Positions 1 to 5,503 are shown, counted from the first letter of the stretch. The stretch: DNA of 6,581 nt from Syntrophaceae bacterium (GCA_012962595.1 DTXE01000497.1:1-6581); one strand, 5' to 3'. A program made the numbers and translations. The notes: generated by a model from the letters alone, not told the origin.

Positions 1-112
1 CAAATTTTCTTAAGTATGCCCTAGGCCTACCACAAATGGGACATCGATTATAGGCCCTTACTTTGAATTTGGGCTTCCTCTGCGCTTTGATAATCAAGGC
101 CTTCTTTGCCAA
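1..112 (-). CDS. rpsN: 30S ribosomal protein S14, zinc type (partial, TTG start)
   Basis: Only the first 37 codons are present; the gene runs off the left edge. After the TTG initiator the product reads [20 protein letters not shown] then [16 protein letters not shown], the start of the short zinc-binding (type Z) S14. The first zinc CxxC pair is at residues 24 and 27; the second, expected just beyond, is outside the window. S14 binds the 30S head next to S3 and S10. The TTG is supported by AGGGGGG just upstream and by the conserved N-terminus, and no ATG is available. rpsH (S8) would be expected next in the canonical order. Confidence 0.96.
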   Translation of the reverse strand, partial: MAKKALIIKAQRKPKFKVRAYNRCPICGRPRAYLRKF

Positions 113-116
113 AATA

Positions 117-123
117 CCCCCCT
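117..123 (-). promoter_or_regulatory. Shine-Dalgarno of rpsN
   Basis: AGGGGGG directly follows the rplE stop and lies 4-6 nt before a TTG at 110-112. It supports the non-ATG start of rpsN, which gives the usual AKKALI N-terminus. Confidence 0.85.
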
Positions 124-663
124 TTAACTCCTAAAAGGCATCCCTAGCAATCTAAGTAAGATTTTCCCTTCTTCATCCGTGTTTGCAGTAGTGACGATAG
201 TAATATTCATACCCTTGATCTTATCAACCTTATCATAGTTAATCTCTGGAAATATCACCTGTTCTTTTATCCCTAAGGTATAGTTACCCCTTCCATCGAA
301 GGATCTATCGGAGACACCCCGAAAATCTCTAACCCTAGGAAGGGCTACATTTACAAGTTTGTCAAAGAAGTCATACATACGATCCCGTCTTAAGGTAACC
401 ATACATCCTATGGGCATCCCCTCCCTTAATTTAAAGGCAGCAATAGACCTTCTGGCCCTGGTAACAACTGGCCTTTGTCCAGAAATTAAGGCCAATTCTT
501 CCATGGCAGAATCCAATATCTTTATGTTCTGTGCGGCATCACCTAAACCCATATTTAAAACAATCTTTTGTAGCCTGGGAACCTCCATGGAATTTTTGTA
601 ATTGAAGATCCTTATCAACTGGGGCATGCATTCTTTGAAGTACATCTCTTTCAGTCTGATCAT
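124..663 (-). CDS. rplE: 50S ribosomal protein L5
   Basis: The 179 residues match L5. Diagnostic stretches are [17 protein letters not shown] (about 27-43), [21 protein letters not shown] (about 62-82), [21 protein letters not shown] (about 108-128), and [12 protein letters not shown]5 forms the 5S RNP with L18 and 5S rRNA and contacts the P-site tRNA from the central protuberance. The ATG at 663 directly follows the rplX TAA, with GGAG 6 nt upstream inside rplX, so translation is probably coupled. In E. coli the S8 operator that controls the spc operon lies around the start of this gene; no obvious S8-site mimic was recognised here by eye. Stop TAA, 11 nt before rpsN. Confidence 0.99.
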   Translation of the reverse strand: MIRLKEMYFKECMPQLIRIFNYKNSMEVPRLQKIVLNMGLGDAAQNIKILDSAMEELALISGQRPVVTRARRSIAAFKLREGMPIGCMVTLRRDRMYDFFDKLVNVALPRVRDFRGVSDRSFDGRGNYTLGIKEQVIFPEINYDKVDKIKGMNITIVTTANTDEEGKILLRLLGMPFRS

Positions 664-990
664 TTAAGACTCCAACACCTCACCACATCTTTTGCACACC
701 CTAGATTTCGTCCCATCTCCTAGGAACCTCTTCCCTAGCCTGACAGGGTTCATGCACTTATTACACAATACCATCACATTAGAAACGTGGATAGGGGCCT
801 CCTTTTCTAAGATGCCTCCCTTACCAGTATAGGGGCTAGGCCGAGTGTGTCTTTTGATTAAATTAACCTTCTCTACAATGACACTATCATTCTTTAAGAC
901 CTTTAGAACCTTACCTACCTTTCCCTTCTCCCTACCGGTAATTACCATTACCCGATCATCCCTTTTGACATGGAATCTCCTGTGCATCAT
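664..990 (-). CDS. rplX: 50S ribosomal protein L24 (zinc-ribbon type)
   Basis: From the ATG at 990 the product is 108 residues. A KOW-type N-terminus (HVKRDDRVMVITGREKGKVGKVLKV, about 8-32) is followed by NLIKRHTRPS and GGILEKEAPIHVSNVM. The C-terminal part has CNKC (76-79) and CKRC (99-102), a four-cysteine arrangement found in many bacterial L24 proteins and likely binding zinc. L24 starts 50S assembly by binding the 5' end of 23S rRNA. The frame is open upstream to a TTG at 1056, but those extra residues do not resemble L24 and would run through the palindrome, so the shorter start is taken; ATG 987 is equally possible. The TAA stop directly abuts the rplE ATG with no spacer. Confidence 0.96.
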   Translation of the reverse strand: MMHRRFHVKRDDRVMVITGREKGKVGKVLKVLKNDSVIVEKVNLIKRHTRPSPYTGKGGILEKEAPIHVSNVMVLCNKCMNPVRLGKRFLGDGTKSRVCKRCGEVLES

Positions 991-995
991 CAATA

Positions 996-1000
996 CCTTT
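996..1000 (-). promoter_or_regulatory. Ribosome-binding site of rplX
   Basis: AAAGG lies 5 nt before ATG 990 and 8 nt before the adjacent in-frame ATG 987. It supports starting rplX here and not at the TTG (1054-1056) or ATG (1015-1017) upstream, which have no comparable site at proper spacing. Confidence 0.7.
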
Positions 1001-1015
1001 TTAGTCAGTAAAATC

Positions 1016-1044
1016 ATTCTATGGGCAGGAGGATTTCTTCTCAA
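1016..1044 (-). promoter_or_regulatory. Candidate internal sigma70 promoter for rplX-rplE-rpsN
   Basis: TTGAGA (1044-1039) and TAGAAT (1021-1016) each match the sigma70 consensus at five of six positions and are spaced by exactly 17 nt. The predicted transcription start would be near 1009, giving a short leader of about 19 nt with the rplX ribosome-binding site AAAGG. The 3' arm of the 12-bp palindrome lies in the spacer, and the 5' arm overlaps the first bases of the -35. No extended -10 (TGn) is present. Sequence match only; AT-rich DNA yields such matches by chance. Confidence 0.45.
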
Positions 1045-1054
1045 TCCTCCTGCC
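1024..1054 (-). promoter_or_regulatory. Perfect 12-bp GC-rich inverted repeat between rplN and rplX
   Basis: In the mRNA sense GGCAGGAGGATT (1054-1043), loop GAGAAGA (1042-1036), and AATCCTCCTGCC (1035-1024) form an uninterrupted 12-bp stem, the strongest structure seen in the window. The 5' arm contains the full Shine-Dalgarno word AGGAGG and the 3' arm its exact complement CCTCCT. No T-run follows on either strand, which argues against a rho-independent terminator. It could be an mRNA element bound by a ribosomal protein, a processing site, or a DNA operator for the overlapping promoter. The inverted repeat is seen directly; each function is inference. Confidence 0.8.
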
Positions 1055-1077
1055 AAAACTGACTTAGAACCAGTTTT
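1055..1077 (-). other. Upstream 7-bp hairpin in the rplN-rplX gap
   Basis: In the mRNA sense AAAACTG (1077-1071), a 9-nt loop, and CAGTTTT (1061-1055) form a perfect 7-bp stem. It begins a few bases after the rplN stop and ends directly against the 12-bp palindrome, so the two stems could stack. Its 3' arm shares 1058-1061 with another possible stem (1003-1009 with 1058-1064), so only one of the two can form at a time. Confidence 0.5.
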
Positions 1078-1079
1078 AG

Positions 1080-1448
1080 CTAAAGCACCTCAGGGGCAAG
1101 GGATATGATCTTCATAAAGTTCTTGACCCTCAGTTCACGGGCCACTGGTCCAAATATCCGCGTACCAATAGGCTCTCTCTGAGGGTTAATCAAAACCGCT
1201 GAATTCTCATCAAACTTGATATATGAACCGTCTTGTCTTCTGGTCTGCTTCTTGGTTCTGACAATCACGGCTCTCATAACATCGCCCTTTTTCACCTTTG
1301 AACCAGGCAGGGCCTCTTTAACGGAAACCACTATTATATCCCCTAGGCCTGCATATCTCCTCCCAGTCCCCCCTAATACCCTAATACACAATACACTCTT
1401 GGCCCCAGAATTATCAGCAACCGTCAATCTGGTATGTGTCTGAATCAT
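1080..1448 (-). CDS. rplN: 50S ribosomal protein L14
   Basis: The 122-residue product has the exact standard L14 length. It begins [27 protein letters not shown] and contains [50 protein letters not shown], and the end [14 protein letters not shown]14 lies at the 50S surface, forms intersubunit contacts with 16S rRNA, and is the site where the silencing factor RsfS binds in other bacteria. The 9-nt gap after rpsQ contains no recognisable Shine-Dalgarno sequence, so initiation may depend on ribosomes terminating on rpsQ. Stop TAG. An 89-nt gap with a strong palindrome follows. Confidence 0.99.
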   Translation of the reverse strand: MIQTHTRLTVADNSGAKSVLCIRVLGGTGRRYAGLGDIIVVSVKEALPGSKVKKGDVMRAVIVRTKKQTRRQDGSYIKFDENSAVLINPQREPIGTRIFGPVARELRVKNFMKIISLAPEVL

Positions 1449-1457
1449 GGAAAATAT

Positions 1458-1724
1458 CTATTCTATAGAGCCCCTTTCCAGAATTCTCTCTACTTTCCAG
1501 CGTTTATCCCGACTTAGGGGTCTGGTCTCTGCGATTAAAACCTTATCCCCTATATTACACTCATTCCTGGCATCATGGGCCTTATATCTTGTCTTTCTCC
1601 TAACATATTTTTTATAAGAACGGTGTCTTACCATGGTGGTTACTTCCACCACCACTGTCTTATCCATCTTATTACTCACCACAATCCCTAGTTGTGTTTT
1701 CTTTACGCCTCTTTCTCTTATCAT
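1458..1724 (-). CDS. rpsQ: 30S ribosomal protein S17
   Basis: The 88-residue product matches S17, an OB-fold primary binder of 16S rRNA that acts early in 30S assembly. Diagnostic parts are [21 protein letters not shown] (about 8-28), [23 protein letters not shown], and the C-terminal [24 protein letters not shown]. The start ATG at 1724 is the only suitable start near the conserved N-terminus; its Shine-Dalgarno is poor (CTAGG about 10 nt upstream). It follows an unusually long 61-nt gap after rpmC that may hold a stem. Stop TAG, 9 nt before rplN. Confidence 0.98.
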   Translation of the reverse strand: MIRERGVKKTQLGIVVSNKMDKTVVVEVTTMVRHRSYKKYVRRKTRYKAHDARNECNIGDKVLIAETRPLSRDKRWKVERILERGSIE

Positions 1725-1745
1725 TTTCTTAAAACCTAGATGCCA

Positions 1746-1790
1746 AATGACCCCATAAGGTAATTAGGTAAATGGGCTTGATTTGTCATT
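1746..1790 (-). other. Possible bipartite mRNA stem between rpmC and rpsQ
   Basis: In the mRNA sense AATGAC (1790-1785, containing the rpmC stop) is complementary to GTCATT (1751-1746). Just inside, CCCAT (1776-1772) is complementary to ATGGG (1756-1752). The two helices are contiguous on the 3' side and separated by an 8-nt bulge on the 5' side. A 15-nt loop with the doubled word TTACC closes the structure. No T-run follows, so it is not a classical terminator. The complementarity is seen directly; formation and function are inference. Confidence 0.4.
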
Positions 1791-1980
1791 CCATTAACTG
1801 CCTTTCTCGAAGAACGGTCTTTATCCTGGCAATGTCCTTTTTAATGCTACGTATCTTTGCGGTATTCTCCAGCTGATTGGTGGCATGTCGAAACCTCAGA
1901 TTAAAGAGTTCGCTCCTTAAATCATTCTCTTTTATTCGTAATTCCTCAATACTCAGATCACGAAGATCACTTGCCTTCAT
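1786..1980 (-). CDS. rpmC: 50S ribosomal protein L29
   Basis: The 64-residue product has the normal L29 size. It is a two-helix hairpin: [32 protein letters not shown], then [26 protein letters not shown]. The segment LFNLRF followed by the Q-L-x-N-T motif is diagnostic. L29 sits by the tunnel exit beside L23 and contributes to SRP and trigger-factor docking. ATG start with GAGGA 7 nt upstream. The gap to rplP is only 4 nt, so the two are likely coupled. Its TGA stop lies inside a possible bipartite stem in the following 61-nt gap. Confidence 0.98.
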   Translation of the reverse strand: MKASDLRDLSIEELRIKENDLRSELFNLRFRHATNQLENTAKIRSIKKDIARIKTVLRERQLME

Positions 1981-1984
1981 ATCT

Positions 1985-2392
1985 TTATCCTCGGGAAATA
2001 AATCTGGTGCATAGAGGAAGTTTGTGGGCTGCTAGTCTAAATGCCTCACGAGCCTTGTCCTTTGAAACACCTTCCATTTCGTAAAGGATTCTTCCAGGTC
2101 TAATCACAGCCACCCATCCCTCAGGATTCCCTTTTCCCTTACCCATTCTAGTCTCAGCAGGTTTTTTGGTTATAGGCTTGTCTGGAAAAATCCGTATCCA
2201 GATTCTCCCTCCCCGCTTAATGTAGCGGGTCATGGCCACCCTCGCAGCCTCTATCTGTTGAGAGGTCAGCCTCCCACACTCAAGGGCCTGAAGACCATAA
2301 TTTCCAAATTCCAAACTGGAGCCTCTGTAGGCAATACCGCTCATTCTACCCTTCTGCTGTTTTCGGAATTTTACCTTTTTAGGACTAAGCAT
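1985..2392 (-). CDS. rplP: 50S ribosomal protein L16
   Basis: From the ATG at 2392 the product is 135 residues, beginning [19 protein letters not shown] as L16 proteins do. It carries [23 protein letters not shown] and the conserved RMGKGKG (from about residue 82), whose Arg is hydroxylated in E. coli. L16 helps position tRNA in the A site and organises the late 50S subunit. A GTG four codons upstream (2402-2404) would add SEA plus the initiator; it is rejected because family members start at ML.PK, although GGAAGG lies closer to the GTG. The chosen ATG overlaps rpsC by 8 nt, with GGAAGG 11 nt upstream. The C-terminal LPLCTRF has Cys where Lys is common. Stop TAA, 4 nt before rpmC. Confidence 0.97.
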   Translation of the reverse strand: MLSPKKVKFRKQQKGRMSGIAYRGSSLEFGNYGLQALECGRLTSQQIEAARVAMTRYIKRGGRIWIRIFPDKPITKKPAETRMGKGKGNPEGWVAVIRPGRILYEMEGVSKDKAREAFRLAAHKLPLCTRFISRG

Positions 2393-3029
2393 CGCTTCGC
2401 TCACCTTCCAAAACTTCGCCTTTAAATATCCATACCTTTACACCTATAATGCCATAAGTGGTCTTGGCCTCTGCAAAACCATATTCAATGTCAGCCCTCA
2501 ATGTATGTAGAGGAACCCTTCCTTCCCTATACCATTCTTGCCTAGCTATCTCCGCACCGCCTAACCTTCCAGCGCACGAAATTTTTACCCCCATGGCCCC
2601 AAATCTTAGGGCTGAGGCAACAGCTCTCTTCATGGCTCTCCGAAAAGAGACCCTTCGCTCCAGTTGCCCTGCTACATTTTCTGCCACTAGTTGGGCATCA
2701 ATTTCAGGCTTACGTACCTCATGTATATCAATCATAACTTCCCTTTGAACCATACGTTCTACATCGGTTCTCAAGTTTTCTATCTCAGAACCCTTTTTGC
2801 CTATCACCATCCCAGGACGTGCGGTATAGATCTTTATCCTCATTTTGTTAACAGCTCTTTCAATCTCTATCTTAGAAATACATGCATGATGCAGCCTTTT
2901 CTTTATAAAATTTCTAACCTTGTTATCCTCAGAGACAAAAATGGGAAATTCCTTTTTGGCAAACCACTTGGAATTCCAGGTCTTAATTATACCCAACCTA
3001 AGACCTACAGGATGAACCTTCTGCCCCAA
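2385..3029 (-). CDS. rpsC: 30S ribosomal protein S3 (TTG start)
   Basis: The 214-residue product begins [12 protein letters not shown] after the initiator, the S3 signature. The type II KH domain has [14 protein letters not shown] with the GKKG loop at about 77-80. The C-terminal domain has [16 protein letters not shown] and [20 protein letters not shown] and [19 protein letters not shown]3 forms the mRNA entry channel on the 30S subunit with S4 and S5, and the basic RRAMKR helix is the region linked to mRNA helicase activity. TTG start with AGGAGG 5 nt upstream. The reading frame overlaps the start of rplP by 8 nt, indicating coupling. It follows the 96-nt gap after rplV, so its translation is probably not coupled to rplV. 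Confidence 0.99.
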   Translation of the reverse strand: MGQKVHPVGLRLGIIKTWNSKWFAKKEFPIFVSEDNKVRNFIKKRLHHACISKIEIERAVNKMRIKIYTARPGMVIGKKGSEIENLRTDVERMVQREVMIDIHEVRKPEIDAQLVAENVAGQLERRVSFRRAMKRAVASALRFGAMGVKISCAGRLGGAEIARQEWYREGRVPLHTLRADIEYGFAEAKTTYGIIGVKVWIFKGEVLEGERSDA

Positions 3030-3034
3030 ATCTT

Positions 3035-3040
3035 CCTCCT
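3035..3040 (-). promoter_or_regulatory. Strong Shine-Dalgarno of rpsC
   Basis: AGGAGG lies 5 nt before the TTG at 3027-3029. It fixes the non-ATG start of rpsC, which also gives the invariant GQKVHP N-terminus of S3. Confidence 0.93.
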
Positions 3041-3049
3041 AATTTAAGT

Positions 3050-3119
3050 AGTCATATTTAATTTGCTATTTGCGAATAGCCAATTGACTAATGACATTTA
3101 CTAACTAGCTACTGACTCC
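3050..3119 (-). repeat. Degenerate heptanucleotide array in the rplV-rpsC gap
   Basis: Most of the 96-nt gap can be read in seven-base steps on the minus strand. Units begin at 3119 (GGAGTCA), 3112 (GTAGCTA), 3105 (GTTAGTA), 3098 (AATGTCA), 3091 (TTAGTCA), then three more ending at 3064, after which periodicity fades into AT-rich sequence. Over the eight clear units the last base is A in seven, the sixth is C in six, and the fourth is G in five. The period is seen directly; calling it a decayed tandem repeat is inference. Heptamer-based intergenic repeats are known in some bacteria, for example the short tandemly repeated repetitive (STRR) heptamers of filamentous cyanobacteria; whether this is that kind of element is unknown. 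Confidence 0.55.
3060..3085 (-). other. Hairpin in the rplV-rpsC gap
   Basis: In the mRNA sense, GCTATT (3080-3075), loop CGCA, and AATAGC (3070-3065) form a perfect 6-bp stem. After a G.A mismatch the stem continues with four more pairs (AATT at 3085-3082 with AATT at 3063-3060). No T-run follows, so it is not a canonical terminator. It lies 20 nt upstream of the rpsC Shine-Dalgarno sequence. It may be a processing or regulatory structure, or simply part of the repeat. Confidence 0.5.
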
Positions 3120-3125
3120 TATTAT

Positions 3126-3458
3126 TTATCTCTCATCCAATACCACTTTAATGTGACTGGACCTTTTGAGAATCCTGGTTACCCTACCCATAGCCCTCGG
3201 TCTAAACCGTTTTAAGGTAGGACCTTGATCCACGAAAATCTCTTTGATGTATAAGGTATCCACATCTATACCAGGATTCTGCTCTGCATTAGCAACGGCA
3301 GACCGCAATACCTTACCAATAATCCTTGCCGACCTCTTGGGAGTAAATTTCAAAAAATTTAAGGCCTCCTCCACCTTCCTTCCTTTTATAGTATTAGCCA
3401 CTAAACGGACTTTCTGAGGAGATACTCGGATATATTTGGCAACTGCTTTAGCCTCCAT
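3126..3458 (-). CDS. rplV: 50S ribosomal protein L22
   Basis: The 110-residue product matches L22. The N-terminus has [21 protein letters not shown] and the [19 protein letters not shown] segment. The long beta-hairpin that lines the exit tunnel is at about residues 79-97, with the basic [12 protein letters not shown] stretch; changes in this loop in other bacteria give macrolide resistance. The sequence shows no deletion there. ATG start with GAGGAG 8 nt upstream, overlapping the end of rpsS; the gap is 3 nt. The stop is followed by an unusually long 96-nt gap holding a degenerate repeat before rpsC. Confidence 0.99.
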   Translation of the reverse strand: MEAKAVAKYIRVSPQKVRLVANTIKGRKVEEALNFLKFTPKRSARIIGKVLRSAVANAEQNPGIDVDTLYIKEIFVDQGPTLKRFRPRAMGRVTRILKRSSHIKVVLDER

Positions 3459-3461
3459 TAA

Positions 3462-3749
3462 CTATTCTCCTCTTTTTAAACGAGTCTTTTTATCCCCGGC
3501 ATGGGCATGGAATGTCCGTGTGGGAGAGAATTCCCCTAATTTGTGGCCTACCATGTTTTCCGTGACGAAAACAGGTATAAATTTCTTGCCATTGTGAACC
3601 GCAAAGGTCAACCCCACAAATTCCGGTATTATTGTGGAGCGTCGTGACCAGGTCTTGATCACCTTTCGGCTCTGGGTCTGTCTTACTTCCTCCACCTTTT
3701 TCATTAAATGGCTATCAACAAAGGGACCCTTTTTTGTAGAGCGTGCCAA
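3462..3749 (-). CDS. rpsS: 30S ribosomal protein S19 (TTG start)
   Basis: The 95-residue product begins [14 protein letters not shown] after the initiator, exactly as S19 proteins do, and contains [28 protein letters not shown] and [24 protein letters not shown]19 lies in the 30S head next to S13 and contacts the A-site region. The start codon is TTG, not ATG; the conserved N-terminus and an AGGAGG 5 nt upstream (3755-3760) fix it. The TAG stop is 3 nt before rplV, and the rplV ribosome-binding site lies within the last codons of this gene. Confidence 0.99.
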   Translation of the reverse strand: MARSTKKGPFVDSHLMKKVEEVRQTQSRKVIKTWSRRSTIIPEFVGLTFAVHNGKKFIPVFVTENMVGHKLGEFSPTRTFHAHAGDKKTRLKRGE

Positions 3750-3754
3750 GTTAC

Positions 3755-3760
3755 CCTCCT
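3755..3760 (-). promoter_or_regulatory. Strong Shine-Dalgarno of rpsS
   Basis: AGGAGG, a full match to the anti-Shine-Dalgarno core of 16S rRNA, lies 5 nt before a TTG codon at 3747-3749. It decides the rpsS start: no ATG is available at the conserved S19 N-terminus. Confidence 0.93.
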
Positions 3761-3764
3761 ATCC

Positions 3765-4586
3765 CTATTTTCGCCTCTTAATAATGTACTTATCACTTTG
3801 CCTGTTTTTTCTGGTCTTAAAACCTTTGGTAGAAATACCCCAAGGTGAGGTAGGATGCCGCCCACCTGATGCCTTACCTTCACCACCTCCCAGGGGATGA
3901 TCCACAGGGTTCATGGCTACCCCTCTTACGCTGGGTCTTCGACCCAACCATCTACTCCTCCCTGCCTTACCTAGCGAGATGTTCTCATGATCCACATTTC
4001 CAATCTGACCTATAGTGGCCATACAGTTTTCATGGATCAGGCGGATCTCCCCTGAGGGAAGCTTAATATGGGCATATTGACCCTCCTTGGCCATCAACTG
4101 GGCATAACCTCCGGCACCCCTCACCATTTGACCACCTTTTCCTGGCCTCAATTCTAGATTATGGATAATAGTTCCAACAGGTATCTTTTTTAGTGGCAAT
4201 GCATTGCCTGGCTTTATATCCACATCCTCACCAGCAATAACAGTATCCCCTGTCTTTAAATCCAAGGGGGCTAGGATATACCGCTTCTCTCCATCTGCAT
4301 AATGTAAAAGCGCTATGTTTGCTGATCGGTTAGGGTCATACTCAATTGTGGCTACTTTTGCAGGGATGTTCCACTTATCTCTCTTAAAATCAATAATTCG
4401 GTACATCCTTTTATGGCCACCCCCCCTACACCAAGAGGTAATCCTTCCGTAACAATTCCTCCCTCCCGTTTTTTTTAAGGCCAAAAGTAGATTTTTATGA
4501 GGTTTGACAGCAGTCAATTCCTCGAAGGCTGAGACTGTTTGTGTCCTTCTTCCGGGAGAAGTTGGATTATATTCTTTTATAGGCAT
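3765..4586 (-). CDS. rplB: 50S ribosomal protein L2
   Basis: The 273-residue product matches L2. The N-terminal RNA-binding domain includes [22 protein letters not shown] and the [20 protein letters not shown] stretch. The middle has the SH3-like part with [13 protein letters not shown]. The C-terminal end has [17 protein letters not shown] and [18 protein letters not shown], with the conserved His near residue 230 that lies close to the peptidyl-transferase centre. L2 is required for subunit joining and for a functional peptidyl-transferase centre. ATG start with AGGGAG 8 nt upstream, 3 nt after rplW. The C-terminus ends in a basic KRRK tail and TAG. A 15-nt gap then leads to rpsS. Confidence 0.99.
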   Translation of the reverse strand: MPIKEYNPTSPGRRTQTVSAFEELTAVKPHKNLLLALKKTGGRNCYGRITSWCRGGGHKRMYRIIDFKRDKWNIPAKVATIEYDPNRSANIALLHYADGEKRYILAPLDLKTGDTVIAGEDVDIKPGNALPLKKIPVGTIIHNLELRPGKGGQMVRGAGGYAQLMAKEGQYAHIKLPSGEIRLIHENCMATIGQIGNVDHENISLGKAGRSRWLGRRPSVRGVAMNPVDHPLGGGEGKASGGRHPTSPWGISTKGFKTRKNRQSDKYIIKRRK

Positions 4587-4589
4587 CCT

Positions 4590-4880
4590 TCAAACTCCCT
4601 CAAAAAATTCAATGTGCTCCCCTATCTTGAGTGTAACTATGGCCTTTTTCCAATCTGGCCTTTTGCCTACACTCCTCCCCACTCTCCTCCTCTTCCCTAG
4701 GACATTTAAGGTACGAACGCGTAACACCTTCACTTTAAATATCTTTTCTACGGCCTCTTTTATCTCTATCTTGTTAGCATCAGGATGTACCTCAAAGGTA
4801 TACTGATTATGGGTACCTTTCTTAAGGTTACTCTTTTCAGTTATTATAGGTCTTTTTATAACACTATGGAGATACTTCAT
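4590..4880 (-). CDS. rplW: 50S ribosomal protein L23
   Basis: The 96 residues match L23. The N-terminus has [13 protein letters not shown], the family signature, followed by [26 protein letters not shown], and then the basic loop [19 protein letters not shown] (about 62-80), which inserts into 23S rRNA. L23 surrounds the exit of the nascent-chain tunnel and is the docking site for trigger factor and SRP. The ATG overlaps the rplD stop as ATGA, indicating coupled translation. A strong GAGGAG lies 11 nt upstream, slightly longer than ideal spacing. Stop is TGA, 3 nt before rplB. Confidence 0.99.
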   Translation of the reverse strand: MKYLHSVIKRPIITEKSNLKKGTHNQYTFEVHPDANKIEIKEAVEKIFKVKVLRVRTLNVLGKRRRVGRSVGKRPDWKKAIVTLKIGEHIEFFEGV

Positions 4881-5500
4881 GAAAGAAGACGCTCCTCTAT
4901 CTTGGGTATTGTAGATTCCAGCAGAACTAGGTTTTCATATCTTAATATGTCATAAACATTTAGGCCTTCATGCCCCAATACCTTAACCCCTGGAACATTT
5001 CTGGATGATAATTCTAAATTAGTATTCTTCTCGTGAGTAACTATAAGTACATTCTTTATGTTAAGGTTGCTCATAACCTTCACAAAATCCTTGGTCCTTA
5101 TGGTCTCTAGATTAAAATCATCCAATATTATTAGCTTGTTATCTTGACGTTTAGTAGTCAGGGCGATCTTTAGCGCCTGTCTTCTCACCTTTTTTGGCAC
5201 CTTATACCCATAATCCCTAGGTTTTGGACCAAAGGCAACCCCTCCACCTCTCCTTATGGGAGATCGAATACCACCCACTCTGGCTCTACCAGTCCCCTTC
5301 TGCCTCCATAATTTCCTGGTACTGCCACTTACCTCTGAGCGACCTTTGGTGGAGGCAGTACCTGCCCTTTTATTAGCTAACTGCATATTGACCACATCAT
5401 GGAGCAAGTGGCTTTTCACTTCCACATTAAATATCTCATCCTTTAAGTTGATAGTGGAAACCTTCTCCCCTTTTATATTGTAAACACCTGCCATAGGCAT
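4877..5500 (-). CDS. rplD: 50S ribosomal protein L4
   Basis: This 207-residue protein has the normal L4 length. The long arginine/glycine-rich extended loop is clear: [19 protein letters not shown] (about 63-81), then [15 protein letters not shown] (about 83-97), followed by KKVRRQALK. That loop lines the polypeptide exit tunnel opposite L22. The C-terminal Rossmann-like part includes [19 protein letters not shown] and the [13 protein letters not shown] segment. In E. coli L4 represses its own operon through the S10 leader, but no such leader is visible here. The ATG at 5500 is preferred over the in-frame ATG two codons later because AAGGG lies 8 nt before it, inside the end of rplC. The TGA stop overlaps the rplW ATG by 4 nt (ATGA). 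Confidence 0.99.
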   Translation of the reverse strand: MPMAGVYNIKGEKVSTINLKDEIFNVEVKSHLLHDVVNMQLANKRAGTASTKGRSEVSGSTRKLWRQKGTGRARVGGIRSPIRRGGGVAFGPKPRDYGYKVPKKVRRQALKIALTTKRQDNKLIILDDFNLETIRTKDFVKVMSNLNIKNVLIVTHEKNTNLELSSRNVPGVKVLGHEGLNVYDILRYENLVLLESTIPKIEERLLS

Positions 5501-5503
5501 GGA

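Larger units (their letters stand above)
1003..1064 (-). other. Outer 7-bp stem enclosing the palindrome
   Basis: AGTCAGT (1064-1058) is complementary to ACTGACT (1009-1003) in the mRNA sense and encloses the 12-bp stem with asymmetric internal loops (3 and 14 nt). Its 3' arm lies just before the AAAGG of rplX, so forming it could affect ribosome access. It is incompatible with the 1055-1077 hairpin. Confidence 0.4.

Noticed and set aside
1024..1054. Rho-independent terminator at the rplN-rplX palindrome
   Set aside because: No T-run follows the stem on either strand, and essential operon genes continue immediately downstream.
991..1056. A longer rplX starting at TTG 1054-1056 (22 extra residues)
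   Set aside because: The added residues do not resemble L24, the frame would pass through the 12-bp palindrome, and AAAGG sits at proper distance from ATG 990.
2393..2404. rplP start at GTG 2402-2404
   Set aside because: L16 proteins begin ML.PK, which the ATG at 2390-2392 gives exactly. The GTG would add four residues and overlap rpsC by 20 nt.
2691..3047. Plus-strand open frame of about 118 codons antisense to rpsC
   Set aside because: It lies wholly opposite a conserved ribosomal gene, and its product resembles no known protein. Similar antisense frames at 359-601, 845-1108, 1216-1443, 2458-2748, 3634-3900, 4504-4806, 5256-5483 and 5514-5854 are rejected for the same reason.
3056..3083. 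Sigma70 promoter in the rplV-rpsC gap (TTGGCT with TTAAAT, 16-nt spacing)
   Set aside because: Each element matches consensus at only four of six positions in AT-rich repeat sequence; too weak to list.
3704..3886. Minus-strand 60-codon frame between rplB and rpsS
   Set aside because: It overlaps both genes in another frame, and its sequence is the out-of-frame reading of the conserved L2 end and S19 start.
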